A stretch of DNA of 10,886 nucleotides from NCBI GenBank assembly GCA_030682755.1, contig JAUXNR010000121.1, positions 1-10,886 of the forward strand. The letters run 5' to 3'. The position numbers were made by a program, and so were the translations under genes. Shown here piece by piece: positions 1 to 6,266 of the stretch. The notes under the pieces were generated by a model. The model did no database searches. It saw only the letters and a list, made by a program, of their open reading frames with translations, and was not told the DNA's origin. The stretch is from Flavobacterium sp. (GTDB taxonomy: Bacteria; Bacteroidota; Bacteroidia; Flavobacteriales; Flavobacteriaceae). Numbering within the stretch: position 1 is the stretch's first letter; every line of letters starts with the position of its first letter.

Positions 1-135
1 CGTATGCTGAAATTTAAAATAACTAAATTTCTCGGAAATATTTTCGGCAAAACAGGACCCTAGCAAAACCACTCTTGAAGAATAATCAATTTGAATGTTG
101 CTTTTTGATAAAGAGATTTGGGTTCTGAAGTTCAT
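1..135 (-). CDS. GSCFA-family protein, N-terminal 45 residues (cut by left edge)
   Basis: This is a minus-strand reading frame that starts with ATG at 135 and stays open to the window edge, giving 45 codons. The translation begins MNFRTQISLSKSN and contains LLGSCFAENIS at about residues 24-34. This includes the G26-S27-C28-F29-A30 motif that names the GSCFA family (PF08885), and the family usually carries it close to the N-terminus, as here. GSCFA proteins look related to SGNH-type hydrolases, with the GSCFA serine in the position of the usual GDS block, but their substrate is not established to my knowledge. The start codon lies only 7 nt beyond the alaS stop, so the gene is probably co-transcribed with alaS. 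No Shine-Dalgarno sequence is visible, only A/T-rich sequence. The family call rests on the motif and its position. The rest of the protein is outside the window. Confidence 0.87.
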   Translation of the reverse strand, partial: MNFRTQISLSKSNIQIDYSSRVVLLGSCFAENISEKFSYFKFQHT

Positions 136-142
136 TTATAAA

Positions 143-2779
143 CTATTTTATAAAATCAACCGCTTTTTCCAAAGCTTCTTTAATTCCATCCACATTTTTT
201 CCGCCGGCTGTTGCAAAGAACGGTTGTCCTCCGCCGCCGCCTTGGATATATTTTCCTAATTCACGAACAACTTGTCCGGCATTTAAATTGTGCGAAGCAA
301 CCAATTCTTTTGAGATATAGCACGTTAACATCGGTTTATTATCTTCGGCTGTAGCCAAAACTAAAAATAAATTAGTGCCTAAATTCCCTAACTCATAAGC
401 CAAATCTTTTGCTCCTTCCGGATTCAAATCAACTTGTTTGGATAGGAATTTTATGCCGTTAATTTCTTGTAATTCTGAAGCCAATTCCCCTCTTAAGTTC
501 TTGGCTTTTTCACGCAATAATTGCTCAATTTGTTTTTTCAATTTAGCATTATCGTCTTGTAAAGAAACCACTGATTTTAATATATCTTGCGGGTTTTTCA
601 ATGTTTCTTTTAATTCCGCTAACGTGTTTTCTTGGTTTTTATAGAAGTCTTTCACCGCATCACCGGTAATTGCTTCAATTCTACGAATTCCCGCTGCTAC
701 AGCACCTTCAGAAATAATTTTGAAATGCCAAATATCTGCTGTGTTTTTTACGTGAATTCCTCCGCACAATTCTTTACTATCGCCAAATTCAATCATACGA
801 ACAGAATCCCCGTATTTTTCGCCAAACAAAGCCATTGCACCTTTGTCCAATGCTTCTTTGATTGGGATATTTCGGTATTCAACCAATTGCAATTGTTCTT
901 CAATTCTTTGGTTAACAAAATCTTCCACTTGTTTAATTTCTTCATCAGAAACTTTTGAAAAATGCGAAAAGTCAAAACGCAAATAATTCGGATTTACCAA
1001 CGAACCTTTTTGCTCCACATGCGTTCCTAAAATGGTTCGCAAAGCCAAATGCATCAAATGCGTAGCCGAGTGATTTTTGGAAGTCGAAGTTCTTAAATCT
1101 GTATTTACTTTTGCTACAAAAACAGCTTCCACATTTTCAGGAAGTTGTTTGGCAAAATGCAAAATCAAGTTATTTTCTTTTTTGGTGTCGATGATTTCAA
1201 TGGTTTCATTGGCGGAAATTAAAGTTCCTTTATCGCCCACTTGTCCTCCACCTTCCGGGTAAAACGGCGTATTGTCTAAAACGATTTGGTATAAAATTCC
1301 GTCTTTTTTAGAATCTACTTTACGAATTCGAGTGATTTTTACTTCGTTTTCGGTTTGGTCATATCCAACAAATTTTTCAACATTTCCGGGAATTAAAACC
1401 GACCAATCTTCGGTTGAAACTTCTGAAGCGGCACGAGAACGGGCTTTTTGCTTTTGCAATTCCACTTCAAATTCTTCTTCCTTATAACTAAAACCTTTTT
1501 CTTTTAAAATTAAAGCCGTCAAATCTTTTGGAAAACCGAACGTATCATACAATTCAAAAACTTTTGCTCCTGAAACTACATTTCCTTTTGTCTCTGAAAC
1601 TACATTTTCCAACAATTGTAAACCTTGATCTAATGTTCTCAAAAACGAAGCTTCCTCTTCACGAATTACATTGGTAACCAAAGTTTGTTGCGATTTAATT
1701 TCAGGGAAAAACTCGCCCATTTGATTCGCTAAAACAGCGACTAATTCATAAATAAAAGGTTCTTTCGTATTCAAAAAAGTAAATCCGTAACGAATCGCAC
1801 GACGTAAAATTCTACGAATCACATAACCTGCTCCTGTGTTGGAAGGCAATTGACCATCGGCAATCGCAAAAGCAACTGCTCTGATATGATCAACGATTAC
1901 TCGAATCGCAATGTTGATTTTGTTTTGTTCTTCGCTTATATTTTTAATTTCGTTCGAAGTATATTTTAACCCTGTAATTTGTTCTACTTTTTCAATCAAT
2001 GGCGTAAAAACATCCGTATCATAATTGGACGTTTTTCCTTGTAAAGCCATGCACAAACGTTCAAATCCCATTCCGGTATCCACATGTTGAGCAGGCAATT
2101 TTTCTAACGAACCATCGGCTTTACGATTGAATTCCATAAAAACGTTGTTCCAAATTTCCACTACTTGCGGATGGTCGTTATTCACCAAACTTTTTCCGGA
2201 AACCGTTGCTTTTTCTTCCTCCGAACGCAAATCAACGTGAATTTCAGAACAAGGTCCGCAGGGTCCTTGATCACCCATTTCCCAAAAATTATCTTTTTTA
2301 TTTCCAAGAATAATTCGGTCTTCATCAATCAATTCCTTCCAAATATCCCACGCTTCTTGGTCGAAAGGCACATTTTCTTCCGGATTTCCTTCAAATACAG
2401 AAACATATAAATTTTCTTTCGGAATTTTATAAACTTCCGTCAACAATTCCCAAGCCCAATTGATGGCATCTTTTTTAAAATAATCACCAAAAGACCAGTT
2501 GCCAAGCATTTCAAACATGGTGTGATGATAGGTATCAAAACCAACATCTTCCAAATCGTTGTGCTTTCCGGAAACTCGCAAACATTTTTGGGTGTCGGCA
2601 ATTCGTTTGCTTTTGGGTTCGGCATTTCCTAAAAAATATTCTTTAAACTGAGCCATACCCGAGTTGTTAAACATCAAGGTTGGATCGTCTTTCAGAACAA
2701 TAGGAGCCGAAGGAACGATTAAATGTCCTTTACTTTCAAAAAATTGTAGAAACTGCTTGCGAATATCTTGTGATTTCAT
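143..2779 (-). CDS. alaS: Alanyl-tRNA synthetase
   Basis: The 878-residue class II synthetase charges tRNA-Ala with alanine in the cytosol, and its length is normal for bacterial AlaRS. The start [19 protein letters not shown] is the canonical N-terminus. The catalytic core covers about residues 1-250 and includes [10 protein letters not shown] near 38-46 and [13 protein letters not shown] near 169-181. The tRNA-recognition region follows, with [17 protein letters not shown] at 316-332. The editing domain that clears Ser- and Gly-tRNA-Ala has its metal-binding motifs intact: H570-x3-H574 (HSATH) and C672-x3-H676 (CGGIH). A coiled stretch near 715-770 leads to the C-Ala (DHHA1-type) domain, with the glycine-rich [14 protein letters not shown] at 847-860. 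All functional motifs are present, so it should be active. The gene is divergent from the M23 peptidase gene, with a 182-bp spacer, and leads into the GSCFA gene after 7 nt. I could not identify its promoter with certainty. Confidence 0.98.
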   Translation of the reverse strand: MKSQDIRKQFLQFFESKGHLIVPSAPIVLKDDPTLMFNNSGMAQFKEYFLGNAEPKSKRIADTQKCLRVSGKHNDLEDVGFDTYHHTMFEMLGNWSFGDYFKKDAINWAWELLTEVYKIPKENLYVSVFEGNPEENVPFDQEAWDIWKELIDEDRIILGNKKDNFWEMGDQGPCGPCSEIHVDLRSEEEKATVSGKSLVNNDHPQVVEIWNNVFMEFNRKADGSLEKLPAQHVDTGMGFERLCMALQGKTSNYDTDVFTPLIEKVEQITGLKYTSNEIKNISEEQNKINIAIRVIVDHIRAVAFAIADGQLPSNTGAGYVIRRILRRAIRYGFTFLNTKEPFIYELVAVLANQMGEFFPEIKSQQTLVTNVIREEEASFLRTLDQGLQLLENVVSETKGNVVSGAKVFELYDTFGFPKDLTALILKEKGFSYKEEEFEVELQKQKARSRAASEVSTEDWSVLIPGNVEKFVGYDQTENEVKITRIRKVDSKKDGILYQIVLDNTPFYPEGGGQVGDKGTLISANETIEIIDTKKENNLILHFAKQLPENVEAVFVAKVNTDLRTSTSKNHSATHLMHLALRTILGTHVEQKGSLVNPNYLRFDFSHFSKVSDEEIKQVEDFVNQRIEEQLQLVEYRNIPIKEALDKGAMALFGEKYGDSVRMIEFGDSKELCGGIHVKNTADIWHFKIISEGAVAAGIRRIEAITGDAVKDFYKNQENTLAELKETLKNPQDILKSVVSLQDDNAKLKKQIEQLLREKAKNLRGELASELQEINGIKFLSKQVDLNPEGAKDLAYELGNLGTNLFLVLATAEDNKPMLTCYISKELVASHNLNAGQVVRELGKYIQGGGGGQPFFATAGGKNVDGIKEALEKAVDFIK

Positions 2780-2835
2780 TTTAAAAAATTGTCAAAGTTT
2801 AGTTTTCAAAAGGTTAGCTTGGTTTTATATGAAAA

Positions 2836-2851
2836 AACGATTTTTATCGTT
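2836..2851. repeat. Short dyad (6-bp arms) between divergent alaS and M23 genes
   Basis: AACGAT and ATCGTT form a perfect 6-bp inverted repeat around a TTTT loop in the divergent spacer. Read on the minus strand, the second arm runs straight into a row of T residues (2837-2832), so it superficially resembles a weak terminator or leader hairpin in front of alaS. It could also be a protein-binding dyad for the divergent promoters. The stem has only two G-C pairs, so chance is a real alternative. Confidence 0.3.
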
Positions 2852-2907
2852 AAAGACAAACACCTTTTTGCAAAAAAATTAAATTAGTATTAGAATGAAA
2901 CATTTCT

Positions 2908-2915
2908 TAAATTTG
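2908..2915 (+). promoter_or_regulatory. Candidate -7 box (TAAATTTG) for the M23-MerR genes
   Basis: TAAATTTG matches the Bacteroidetes/Flavobacterium -7 consensus TAnnTTTG at every fixed position. It lies 46 nt before the ATG of the M23 gene, which would give a leader of roughly 40 nt. The -33 element is poor: only TTAG at 2884-2887, about 20 nt upstream, stands in for TTTG or TTG. The -7 match is direct from sequence. Promoter activity is inferred. Confidence 0.45.
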
Positions 2916-2961
2916 TTCGTCTAATCCTTTTTGAAAGCACAAAAATAGTATAATTTAAGAA

Positions 2962-3942
2962 ATGTCGAAGAAAGTAAAGTATTATTACGATACCGAAAGT
3001 TTAGCTTATAAAAAAATCAGTCCAAAAAAGGGCCGGAAGTTTGGTTATATCGCGTTATTTCTGGTTTCTGCTGCTTTGTTTGGTTTCCTTTGTTTTGTGT
3101 TATTAATAAACACACCTTATTTTGAAACACCAAAGGACCGATTACAAGCTCGTGAAATTGACAATTTAAAATTACGCTATGCCATTTTAAATAAAAAGAT
3201 GAATCAATTGGATGAAGTGATTGAAAGCATTGAAGAAAGAGACAACAATTTATATCGTGTCTTTTTTAACTCCTCTCCCATTCCAAACGAACAACGCAAA
3301 GCCGGATTTGGCGGAGTAAATCGTTACAAAGAATTAGAAGGTTATAATAATTCTGAATTGGTCATCAATACCACAAAAAGAGTGGACATGCTTTCAAAAC
3401 AATTGGCCATTCAATCAAAATCATTAGATGAAATTTTGCGTTTGGCGAAAGATAAAGAAAAACTGTTGGCCGCAATTCCGGCAATTCAACCGGTTAAAAA
3501 TGAAGATTTAACTCGAGTGGCTTCAGGTTTTGGATATCGAAATGACCCGTTTACCAAAATTAGAAAATTCCATTACGGTATGGATTTCACGGCTAAAACT
3601 GGGACTCCAATTTATGCCAGTGGCGATGGAGTTGTTCAAAAAGCAGATAATTCAATGTCTGGTTTTGGTAATTTAATTGTAATTAAACACGGTTATGGCT
3701 ATGAAACTTATTATGCCCATTTGAGCAAGTATAAGGTAAGAGCCGGACAAAAAGTGAAACGTGGAGACATTATCGGATTTGTGGGAAGCACCGGAAGAAG
3801 TGAAGCCCCTCACCTTCATTATGAAGTGCATAAAGATGGTGAACCGATTAACCCGATTAACTTTTACTACGGAAGTATTTCCGCTGAAGAATATATTGCC
3901 ATTTCAAAAATTGCTAACCAAGAAAATCAAGCTCTAGACTAA
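2962..3942 (+). CDS. Membrane-anchored M23 (LytM-type) peptidoglycan endopeptidase
   Basis: The 326-residue protein is predicted to cut peptidoglycan cross-links or stem peptides from the periplasmic face of the inner membrane. It has a basic cytosolic N-terminus (about 1-26), one transmembrane helix (about 27-49), and a coiled-coil segment (about 60-95) ending near RDNNLYRVFF. A linker with a second helical stretch (130-170) leads to the M23 domain at about 185-300. The zinc site looks complete: H204-x3-D208 (HYGMD) and H284-L-H286 (HLH), with H253 in YAHLS as the further catalytic histidine. This points to an active enzyme rather than an EnvC/NlpD-like degenerate activator. The start MSKKVKYYYDTESLAYKK precedes the helix directly, with no better alternative. 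The stop overlaps the next start (TAATG), so translation of merR is probably coupled to it. Confidence 0.93.
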   Translation: MSKKVKYYYDTESLAYKKISPKKGRKFGYIALFLVSAALFGFLCFVLLINTPYFETPKDRLQAREIDNLKLRYAILNKKMNQLDEVIESIEERDNNLYRVFFNSSPIPNEQRKAGFGGVNRYKELEGYNNSELVINTTKRVDMLSKQLAIQSKSLDEILRLAKDKEKLLAAIPAIQPVKNEDLTRVASGFGYRNDPFTKIRKFHYGMDFTAKTGTPIYASGDGVVQKADNSMSGFGNLIVIKHGYGYETYYAHLSKYKVRAGQKVKRGDIIGFVGSTGRSEAPHLHYEVHKDGEPINPINFYYGSISAEEYIAISKIANQENQALD

Positions 3943-4271
3943 TGCATTTAAACCTTCCGGAAAAAAGATATTACAGTATTGGCGAATTGGCCAAAGCCTT
4001 TGATGTAAACGCATCATTAATAAGATTTTGGGACAAAGAATTTGACATTTTAAAACCTAAAAAAAACGCAAAAGGCAATCGGATGTTTACACCCGAAGAT
4101 GTGAAAAACCTGCAATTGATTTTCCATCTAGTTAAAGAACGAGGTTTTACTTTGGATGGAGCGAAAATTCATTTGAAAGAAGGACAAAAAAAGTCGTTAG
4201 ATAAGTTTGAAATCATCAATAAATTGGAAGGAATAAAGGCTCAATTGCAGCAGATTAAAGAAGGACTTTAG
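3942..4271 (+). CDS. Small MerR-family transcriptional regulator
   Basis: This 109-residue protein has the MerR winged-helix DNA-binding domain: YYSIGELAKAF at 10-20, the recognition region SLIRFWDKEF at 25-34, the wing NRMFTPEDV at 46-54, and GFTLDGAK at 68-75. A helical tail (76-107) would serve as the dimerisation coiled coil. MerR proteins bind as dimers and remodel promoters with long spacers. No effector-binding domain follows the coiled coil, and there is no cysteine in the whole protein, so thiol-based metal or redox sensing of the MerR/CueR/SoxR type is excluded. The start overlaps the M23 stop by 1 nt (TAATG), so the two genes form one transcription unit. Its target is unknown. The divergent spacer before the M23 gene and the gap before lemA are the nearest candidates, by inference only. 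Confidence 0.9.
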   Translation: MHLNLPEKRYYSIGELAKAFDVNASLIRFWDKEFDILKPKKNAKGNRMFTPEDVKNLQLIFHLVKERGFTLDGAKIHLKEGQKKSLDKFEIINKLEGIKAQLQQIKEGL

Positions 4272-4295
4272 AAATGGCTATTGGAAAATGGCAAT

Positions 4296-4315
4296 AATTA
4301 ATCGCAAAATTAATT
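4296..4315. repeat. 7-bp inverted repeat in the merR-lemA gap
   Basis: AATTAAT and ATTAATT form a perfect inverted repeat around a 6-nt spacer (CGCAAA). The arms contain only A and T, so as RNA the hairpin would be weak. As DNA it could be an operator-like dyad between merR and lemA. Just upstream, AAATGGC occurs twice (4272-4278 and 4286-4292), offset by 14 nt. In such an A/T-rich spacer these could arise by chance. Confidence 0.3.
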
Positions 4316-4331
4316 CAAACAGAATAAAAAA

Positions 4332-4363
4332 CTCAGCTCCTCAGTAACTTAGCAACTTAGAAA
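4332..4363. repeat. Degenerate 8-nt tandem repeat (CTYAGNAA, four units)
   Basis: Four adjacent units of exactly 8 nt read CTCAGCTC, CTCAGTAA, CTTAGCAA and CTTAGAAA. The last three fit CTYAGNAA, and the first keeps only CTCAG. The array lies in the 124-bp gap between merR and lemA and ends 32 nt before the lemA start. Nothing in the array resembles a promoter box or a coding segment. It may be a short intergenic repeat of the kind scattered through flavobacterial genomes, but that needs a genome search. Confidence 0.7.
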
Positions 4364-4395
4364 AACATCATCAAACCTTTAAAAAACAAATAAAT

Positions 4396-4980
4396 ATGAA
4401 AAAATGGTTAATCCCTGTTGGAATTATTGCCTTATTAGCAATCTTGGCTATTTCATCCTATAATGGATTAGTAGCTGTTCAAGCTGATGCAAAAACTGCT
4501 TGGTCAAATGTGGAAAGCAGCTACCAAAGAAGAAACGATTTAATTGGAAATCTTGTAAAAACCGTTCAAGGTGCTGCAGATTTTGAGAGAGGAACCTTAA
4601 CAGCAGTTATTGAAGCTAGAGCAAAAGCAACTTCAATTACAATTGATCCAACCAACATTTCTCCGGAACAAATGGCTCAATTTCAACAAGCACAAGATGG
4701 TCTTGCTGGAGCTTTAAAAAGTTTGTTGGTAACAGTTGAGCGTTATCCTGACTTAAAAGCCAATCAAAACTTTTTGGAATTACAAGCACAATTGGAAGGA
4801 ACAGAAAACAGAATCAATGTAGTTAGAGATCGCTATAACGAAACGGTTAATGTTTATGATAAAAAAATCAAATCATTTCCAACTGTTTTGTTTGCCGGAA
4901 TTATGGGCTTCAAAGAAATGGAACGTTTCAAATCTGTTGAAGGAGCCGATGTTGCACCGGATGTAAATTTTAATTTTTAA
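4396..4980 (+). CDS. lemA: LemA-family membrane protein
   Basis: This 194-residue protein has the standard LemA layout: a short basic N-terminus, one transmembrane helix (about 4-20), YNGLV at 22-26, and a long helical-bundle domain. The LemA signature is clear at 36-50 (W36, then SYQRRNDLI), followed by FERGTLTAVIEARAKA at 63-78, YPDLKANQNF at 117-126, EGTENRI at 134-140 and the RDRYNETV block at 144-151. LemA proteins are inner-membrane proteins with the helical domain outside. Their molecular function is not settled, and they recur next to TPM-domain genes, as here. A 124-bp gap separates it from merR, and only 5 nt separate it from the next gene, so lemA likely begins a three-gene unit. 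I see no convincing TAnnTTTG box in the gap, so read-through from the M23-merR promoter is also possible. The hydrophobic segment has no cysteine, so it is not a lipoprotein. Confidence 0.95.
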   Translation: MKKWLIPVGIIALLAILAISSYNGLVAVQADAKTAWSNVESSYQRRNDLIGNLVKTVQGAADFERGTLTAVIEARAKATSITIDPTNISPEQMAQFQQAQDGLAGALKSLLVTVERYPDLKANQNFLELQAQLEGTENRINVVRDRYNETVNVYDKKIKSFPTVLFAGIMGFKEMERFKSVEGADVAPDVNFNF

Positions 4981-4985
4981 GTAGT

Positions 4986-5423
4986 ATGTCAATTGTTGAA
5001 GATTTTCTAACCGCTGAGGAAGAAGCAGAAATTGTTCATGCAATTCACCTTGCTGAGCAAAATACCTCCGGCGAAATTCGAGTTCATATTGAAAATCATA
5101 CAGATTTAAAACCTCTTGAAAGAGCTCAAGAGGTTTTTCATCAGCTTAAAATGGACGAAACAGCACTCCGAAATGGCGTTTTGTTTTATGTTGGCGTAAC
5201 AGACCACACCTTTGCTATTATTGGTGACAAAGGCATAAATGATGTTGTGGAATCAGATTTTTGGGATTGTACCAAAGACATAGTTATTGACAACTTCAAA
5301 AAAAAGCAATTCAAAAAAGGATTGATTGAAGGCATTTTAAGAGCCGGTGAAAAACTGAAACACAACTTTCCTTTTCAACAAGACGATTCCAATGAACTTT
5401 CCAACGAAATATCCAAAGGATAA
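4986..5423 (+). CDS. TPM-domain protein without signal peptide (cytosolic type)
   Basis: This 145-residue protein consists almost entirely of one TPM domain (about residues 5-125). Recognisable blocks are the acidic helix LTAEEEAEIVHAI (8-20), TSGEIRVHI (27-35), RNGVLFYV (62-69) and FAIIGDKGIND (76-86). A polar tail (128-145) follows. It has neither a signal peptide nor a transmembrane helix, so it should stay in the cytosol or associate peripherally with the membrane, unlike its downstream neighbour. The block that reads KDNG in the neighbour is RNG here, with the acidic residue replaced, so it may differ in metal binding or catalysis. Some plant TPM proteins have reported acid-phosphatase activity, but that cannot be transferred to this protein. 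It starts 5 nt after lemA, and its stop overlaps the next start (TAATG), so the three genes should be translated together. Confidence 0.87.
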   Translation: MSIVEDFLTAEEEAEIVHAIHLAEQNTSGEIRVHIENHTDLKPLERAQEVFHQLKMDETALRNGVLFYVGVTDHTFAIIGDKGINDVVESDFWDCTKDIVIDNFKKKQFKKGLIEGILRAGEKLKHNFPFQQDDSNELSNEISKG

Positions 5424-6220
5424 TGCATAATTCCATTAAAAAAATAATCGCGGTTTTATTGCTTTTGACATTTTCAACACTTTCATCTGTTGGATATTCT
5501 CAAAGCAGCAAAATACCGGATCCTCCTTCTAAAATTGAACCTATCATTGATGGTACAAAAACGCTATCTGAAAATGAATACCGTTTTTTGTATGAAAAAT
5601 TAAAGAACTATTATGACAGTACTTCAACTGAAATATTGGTTTTATTAATTAACACAACAGGAGGCGATGATATCAACCGATATACCACTGATTTGGGTCA
5701 TAAATGGAAAATTGGTCAAAAAGGCAAAGACAACGGAATTGTTTTTTTGATTGCAAAAGATGACCGTAAAATGTCCATTCAATCAGGTTATGGAGCGGAA
5801 CATTTATTAACAGATGCTTTAGCCAAACGAATCATTGAACAAGTTGTTAAACCGGAATTTAAATCAGGAAATTACTTTGAGGGAATAGACAAGGGAACAT
5901 CGGCCATCATGCAAGTGATGAGTGGCGAATATAAAAGCGACTTAAAAAATAAAAATGACGGTGGTGGTTTTATCTTTTTAGTAATTCTCTTTATTTTTAT
6001 CATGCTGATTGTTTTTTCAAATAAAAAAAATGGAGGAAACAACAACACAGGCAGTTTTTCAGGACCTGATTTACTTGATGTAATTATTCTCAGCAGAATG
6101 GGTCGCGGTGGCGGCGGAAGCTTTGGCGGAGGTTTTGGTGGCGGATCATCAGGTGGTGGTTTTGGCGGTTTTGGCGGCGGTGGTGGCTTTGGCGGCGGCG
6201 GTGCTAGCGGTGGTTGGTAA
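5423..6220 (+). CDS. Exported TPM-domain protein with membrane anchor and Gly-rich tail (YgcG type)
   Basis: This 265-residue protein has a signal peptide (about 1-26; basic start, hydrophobic 7-22, cleavage near GYSQ). A TPM domain follows at about 38-168 with the standard blocks: WKIGQKGKDNGIVFLIAKDD (95-114), SGYGAEHLLTDALAKRIIE (121-139) and the P-EF-SGNYFEGI region (144-155). A transmembrane helix spans about 181-199. A short polar stretch precedes a glycine-rich tail at 229-264 (26 of the last 37 residues are Gly, mixed with Phe and Ser) that ends in tryptophan. This is the usual build of YgcG-like proteins, where the TPM domain lies in the periplasm and the Gly-rich tail on the other side of the membrane. 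Its biochemical function is unproven. It overlaps the leaderless TPM gene by 1 nt, ends the plus-strand run, and is followed by a strong terminator. The tail DNA is unusually G-rich for this window. Confidence 0.92.
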   Translation: MHNSIKKIIAVLLLLTFSTLSSVGYSQSSKIPDPPSKIEPIIDGTKTLSENEYRFLYEKLKNYYDSTSTEILVLLINTTGGDDINRYTTDLGHKWKIGQKGKDNGIVFLIAKDDRKMSIQSGYGAEHLLTDALAKRIIEQVVKPEFKSGNYFEGIDKGTSAIMQVMSGEYKSDLKNKNDGGGFIFLVILFIFIMLIVFSNKKNGGNNNTGSFSGPDLLDVIILSRMGRGGGGSFGGGFGGGSSGGGFGGFGGGGGFGGGGASGGW

Positions 6221-6232
6221 AAAAACTAATAA

Positions 6233-6263
6233 AAAAAGCGACTTGAAATTCAAGTCGCTTTTT
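6233..6263. terminator. Bidirectional intrinsic terminator between convergent genes
   Basis: GCGACTTG (6238-6245) pairs with CAAGTCGC (6251-6258) around a 5-nt AAATT loop. The stem extends through five A-T pairs formed by the flanking A run on the left (6233-6237) and the T run on the right (6259-6263). Each strand therefore has a hairpin ending in a U tract: plus-strand transcripts stop after the TPM gene (13 nt past its stop), and minus-strand transcripts stop after the outer-membrane protein gene, whose stop codon begins 3 nt beyond the stem. The sequence fits an intrinsic terminator very well in both directions. Confidence 0.92.
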
Positions 6264-6266
6264 GTT

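Noticed and set aside
793..975. Minus-strand frame of 60 codons within alaS
   Set aside because: It is an alternate frame inside the intact, fully motif-supported alaS gene with no family features of its own.
2801..2816. Minus-strand TAACCTTTTG as an alaS promoter box
   Set aside because: It needs an extra base within the TAnnTTTG consensus and has no -33 element at the right distance.
2850..2903. 17-codon minus-strand ORF ending just before the dyad ahead of alaS, reminiscent of an attenuation leader peptide
   Set aside because: It contains no alanine codons, the following hairpin has only two G-C pairs, and no ribosome-binding site is visible. An alanine-sensing attenuator is not supported.
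2940..2947. Minus-strand TATTTTTG, a perfect TAnnTTTG match that could be an alaS promoter
   Set aside because: It would give an unusually long leader of about 160 nt and overlap the divergent gene's promoter region. The -33 is only TTCG, and such A/T-rich matches are expected by chance, so I did not annotate it.
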